Part shown: positions 61,902-64,000 of the stretch, piece by piece
Layout of the letters: every line of letters starts with the position of its first letter
Numbering within the stretch: the stretch's first letter is position 1
Source of the DNA: UBA1664 sp964531715
GTDB lineage: Bacteria > Pseudomonadota > Alphaproteobacteria > Micavibrionales > UBA1664
Reading direction: 5' to 3'
DNA: 64,000 nucleotides
Assembly: GCA_964531715.1 (NCBI GenBank)
Contig: CAZHEE010000003.1
Coordinates: forward strand, 1-64,000
Program-made: the position numbers and the translations under genes
The notes under the pieces: generated by a model
Seen by the model: only the letters and a program-made list of their open reading frames with translations
What the model was told of the DNA's origin: nothing
The model's database searches: none

Positions 61902-62099
61902 ATGTCCCGCTATTTTTATCTTTCCGACACATAATGGTCAGCAGGGGATTTGGGAATACAGCTCGGGCTTCAACGCTATTTTGACTTGCCCGACCGACCG
62001 AATGAGAAAGAAACACTTTTTATGCAATCGCATTTTGAAGGCAAAGAAACTGCGGCTTCCTTCCTCCTCTGGGCTCTCAAGGGGGATAAATTACATTAA
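61902..62099 (+). pseudogene. Small unrecognised ORF with an in-frame TAA
   Basis: AAGGAG lies before ATG at 61902. Eleven codons in, TAA (61932-61934) interrupts MSRYFYLSDT; the frame then reads on without stop as WSAGDLGIQLGLQRYFDLPD and LFMQSHFEGKETAASFLLWA to TAA at 62097. With the stop ignored it encodes a 65-residue protein. Not recognised; either nonsense-inactivated or a sequence error. Confidence 0.4.
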
Positions 62100-62100
62100 A

Positions 62101-62741
62101 CTAAAATTCAACATAGCTCTTATAGTCTCGCTCTATTCTATATCGTGGCGAACGAATTATAGCCCAACCATGGTCTTTAGAAGTCTCACCTCTTTTTTCC
62201 AATTTATAGCCTAAGTTTGATATAAAGAATGATACGCCTTTTTCTATGGCAGGCATGTGGTAATCATCAACAAAAATTGCCCCCTTTGGTTTAATAAGCT
62301 TGTCATATAAAAAAGATCTATAAAAAAGTTATCAAATTTATGACTGCCATCTATCATAGCAAAATCATAGCGGCATTTTTCACTTAATAATCGAGGCAAG
62401 CAAATTTCAGAAAGTTCCTCGATAAATATAACTTTGTTTTTATGTTCAGTTTTTTCGATCAATTCTCTACCAATATTAAAAAATCCCTTTTGAAAGGGGT
62501 CAATGGTAGTTAGTGAAAATTCCTTGTCTTCTAATGCTTTTAAAATATGAAGCGTAGCATAACCATATGCTGTACCTATTTCTAAAATTGATTTCGGATC
62601 TTCTACTTTTACAACATTTGCTAAAATTTCACCTTCCTTAGCATCAATCGATATAGGAAATATTTTGTGTATTTCGCCTGTGGTAATGGATTTGTATCCT
62701 TCTGGATTTGATAATAATTGTATGGCTTCTGTAGCTTTCAT
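62101..62741 (-). pseudogene. SAM-dependent methyltransferase, frameshifted
   Basis: From MKATEAIQLLSNPEGYKSIT (62741): class I fold with SILEIGTAYGYATLHILKAL (SAM site), TTIDPFQKGFF and YDFAMIDGSHKFDNFFIDLF. Frame is lost near 62305 after six T; a seventh T would continue as YDKLIKPKGAIFVDDYHMPA, then GYKLEKRGETSKDHGWAIIR to TAG at 62101. About 213 residues if restored, similar to O-methyltransferase/TylF-like proteins. The short frame as read ends at 62244. Follows nadK by 4 bp. Confidence 0.8.
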
Positions 62742-62745
62742 AATA

Positions 62746-63510
62746 TCACCCCACAAATTGTTCTTTCATAACGCGTTCCTCGAGGGCATGGTCGGGGTCG
62801 AAGAGGAGGGTGACTTTCACCTCATCATCTTTTTGCACTGTTACGGTCTTCACATCACGAATTTCAGTAAAATCTGCCGAGACACTAACAGGGCGTTTTG
62901 CGCAATCGTGACTATCAAATCGCGTCACATTTTCCTGAGGCAAAAGTGCACCACGCCATCGCCGTGGGCGATAGGGGCTGATCGGTGTCAGGGCAAAAAG
63001 CGGTGCATTTAAAGGAATTATCGGCCCATGCGCCGAGAGATTATAGGCGGTAGAGCCGGCAGGAGTTGCAATCATCACCCCATCGGCCACAAGTTTTTCA
63101 AGGCGGCTTTTACCGTCTATTGTAATCGCAATATGAGCCGTCTGCCTTGTTTGACGGAAAAGCGCAACCTCATTAAAGGCGATCGCTTCATAAATGACGC
63201 CTGTTGTTGTTTCCGCAATCATTTTTAAAGGTTTAAGTGTCATTGCGTGACTTTTGGGAATGCGCTCGGACAAGCGTTCCGAAATAGACTGGTTTAATAA
63301 GAAGCCTTCCGAGCCTTTATTGACGCCGTAAAAAGCCTTTCCTTCTTTGTGATATTTATGAATGGATTCAAGCAAAAACCCATCACCGCCAAGCGGTACG
63401 ATAATATCACAATCCTCAAGCGAAGCCTGCCCATAATGCGCGGTCAGCCCGTTAAGCGCATCTTGAGCCTCGTCCGTTTCACTTGCGATAAAATGTAATT
63501 TTGTATCCAT
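62746..63510 (-). CDS. nadK: NAD kinase
   Basis: Phosphorylates NAD to NADP. 254 residues, the short alphaproteobacterial form. IIVPLGGDGFLLESIHKY (GGDG) is near residue 40, GVNKGSEGFLLN follows, and the NAD-binding DGVMIATPAGSTAYNLSAHG region is intact. It lies 18 bp after pyrE and before the methyltransferase, all on the minus strand. Confidence 0.95.
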   Translation of the reverse strand: MDTKLHFIASETDEAQDALNGLTAHYGQASLEDCDIIVPLGGDGFLLESIHKYHKEGKAFYGVNKGSEGFLLNQSISERLSERIPKSHAMTLKPLKMIAETTTGVIYEAIAFNEVALFRQTRQTAHIAITIDGKSRLEKLVADGVMIATPAGSTAYNLSAHGPIIPLNAPLFALTPISPYRPRRWRGALLPQENVTRFDSHDCAKRPVSVSADFTEIRDVKTVTVQKDDEVKVTLLFDPDHALEERVMKEQFVG

Positions 63511-63528
63511 GGTTGATATGGCTATGAC

Positions 63529-64000
63529 CTATTCCTCACCCTTGCCGCCATGCTCAAGCGACCATTGCACAGGGTCATTCAGAAACTCACGTACGGAGGC
63601 AATCGTTTTCGCATCAAAATAATTCATCGCTTCCGCGGTTTCGAGAACTAGCGGCCAGGTTGTCAGCGCATGAAGTGTAATGCCTAGCTCCGCCATATTT
63701 TTTGTGCTTGCCTCAAACACGCCATAGTGAAAAACAACAAAGGCATGATCGACAATGCCGCCAGCCTGCCTTAACGCATCAACAAAGATTTTCTTTGAAC
63801 CGCCATCGGTTTGCAAATCCTCGGCGAGGAGGACATGTTGCCCTTCCTCCAAATGCCCTTCAATTTGAGCCATGCGCCCGTGCCCTTTGGGTTTTTTGCG
63901 AACATAAGCCATAGGCAGATTAAGCCGTTCTGACAAGAACGCGGCATAGGGAATGCCTGCCGTTTCACCCCCTGCAATACAATCAAGTCTGTCCGCGCCA
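63529..64000 (-). CDS. pyrE: Orotate phosphoribosyltransferase, 5' end outside the window
   Basis: Partial: reading begins inside the protein with CIAGGETAGIPYAAFLSERL and runs to the stop at 63529, about 157 residues. The PRPP-binding loop VLLAEDLQTDGGSKK and the RKKPKGHGRMAQIEG loop identify it. Makes OMP, the substrate of the PyrF encoded at 50.5 kb. Confidence 0.92.
   Translation of the reverse strand, partial: GADRLDCIAGGETAGIPYAAFLSERLNLPMAYVRKKPKGHGRMAQIEGHLEEGQHVLLAEDLQTDGGSKKIFVDALRQAGGIVDHAFVVFHYGVFEASTKNMAELGITLHALTTWPLVLETAEAMNYFDAKTIASVREFLNDPVQWSLEHGGKGEE

Overview
The window looks like part of the chromosome of a moderately AT-rich, flagellated, Gram-negative alphaproteobacterium. 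Support comes from the gene neighbourhoods hflK-hflC-degP-miaA, accD-folC and dapF-mtaB, from DUF3576 and DUF1476 (ATP-synthase inhibitor zeta-like) proteins, fliQ-fliR, complex I genes and YcbB/YcbK-type cell-wall genes. No genus can be named from the sequence alone. Nearly all genes are housekeeping, with no prophage, CRISPR array or rRNA operon.

Layout: 0.2-5.7 kb is a minus-strand quality-control block (hflK, hflC, degP, miaA) interrupted by a small GIY-YIG nuclease element and a mosaic of repeats. 5.8-8.3 kb holds mrp, folA and thyA. 8.5-13.4 kb holds an ExoD-like protein, a Sco copper chaperone, mltG, a DUF3576 lipoprotein, phoH and zur. 14-21.7 kb holds parC, recO, a histidine phosphatase, two cell-wall enzymes, a PH-domain protein, pfkA and a YdcH-like protein. 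21.8-29.2 kb holds fumC, nuoH-nuoG, recA and fliQ-fliR. 29-36.5 kb holds a DUF2383 protein, a bifunctional RelA/SpoT, rpoZ, a two-gene radical-SAM/DUF4130 DNA-repair pair and nrdA. 37.2-41.5 kb holds a decayed IS5-family copy, tRNA-Leu(CAA) with a tRNA fragment, a DUF1476 protein and a frameshifted polA. 42-53.7 kb holds putA, a CNB-EAL protein, dapF, mtaB, pyrF, accD and folC. 53.8-60.6 kb is an exopolysaccharide locus (flippase, glycosyltransferases, WcaF-like acetyltransferase, Wzy-like polymerase, WcaI-like transferase). 60.6-64 kb holds a broken LysE exporter, an EVE protein, a frameshifted methyltransferase, nadK and the 3' part of pyrE.

The most striking signal is a dense population of short palindromic repeats. 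They fill many intergenic gaps and also lie inside open reading frames: in frame within mrp, polA and mtaB, and at the shared 3' end of mrp and folA, where they supply both C-termini. Several share a constant TCAAG loop on stems of different sequence. Two near-identical inverted copies bracket a GIY-YIG nuclease gene that splits hflK from hflC, so this nuclease is a candidate for mobilising the family (inference).

A second pattern is regulatory. Several genes (mrp, zur, fliQ, polA, mtaB and the radical SAM gene) have a sigma70-like -10 box only 6-9 nt before the start codon and no Shine-Dalgarno sequence, suggesting leaderless mRNAs. A Zur-like operator precedes zur, paired NrdR-like boxes precede nrdA, and GAAC-N7-GAAC (alphaproteobacterial LexA type) precedes the radical-SAM repair operon. 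Several disruptions (polA 28-nt insertion, LysE, methyltransferase, two in-frame stops) may be real decay or sequence/assembly errors.
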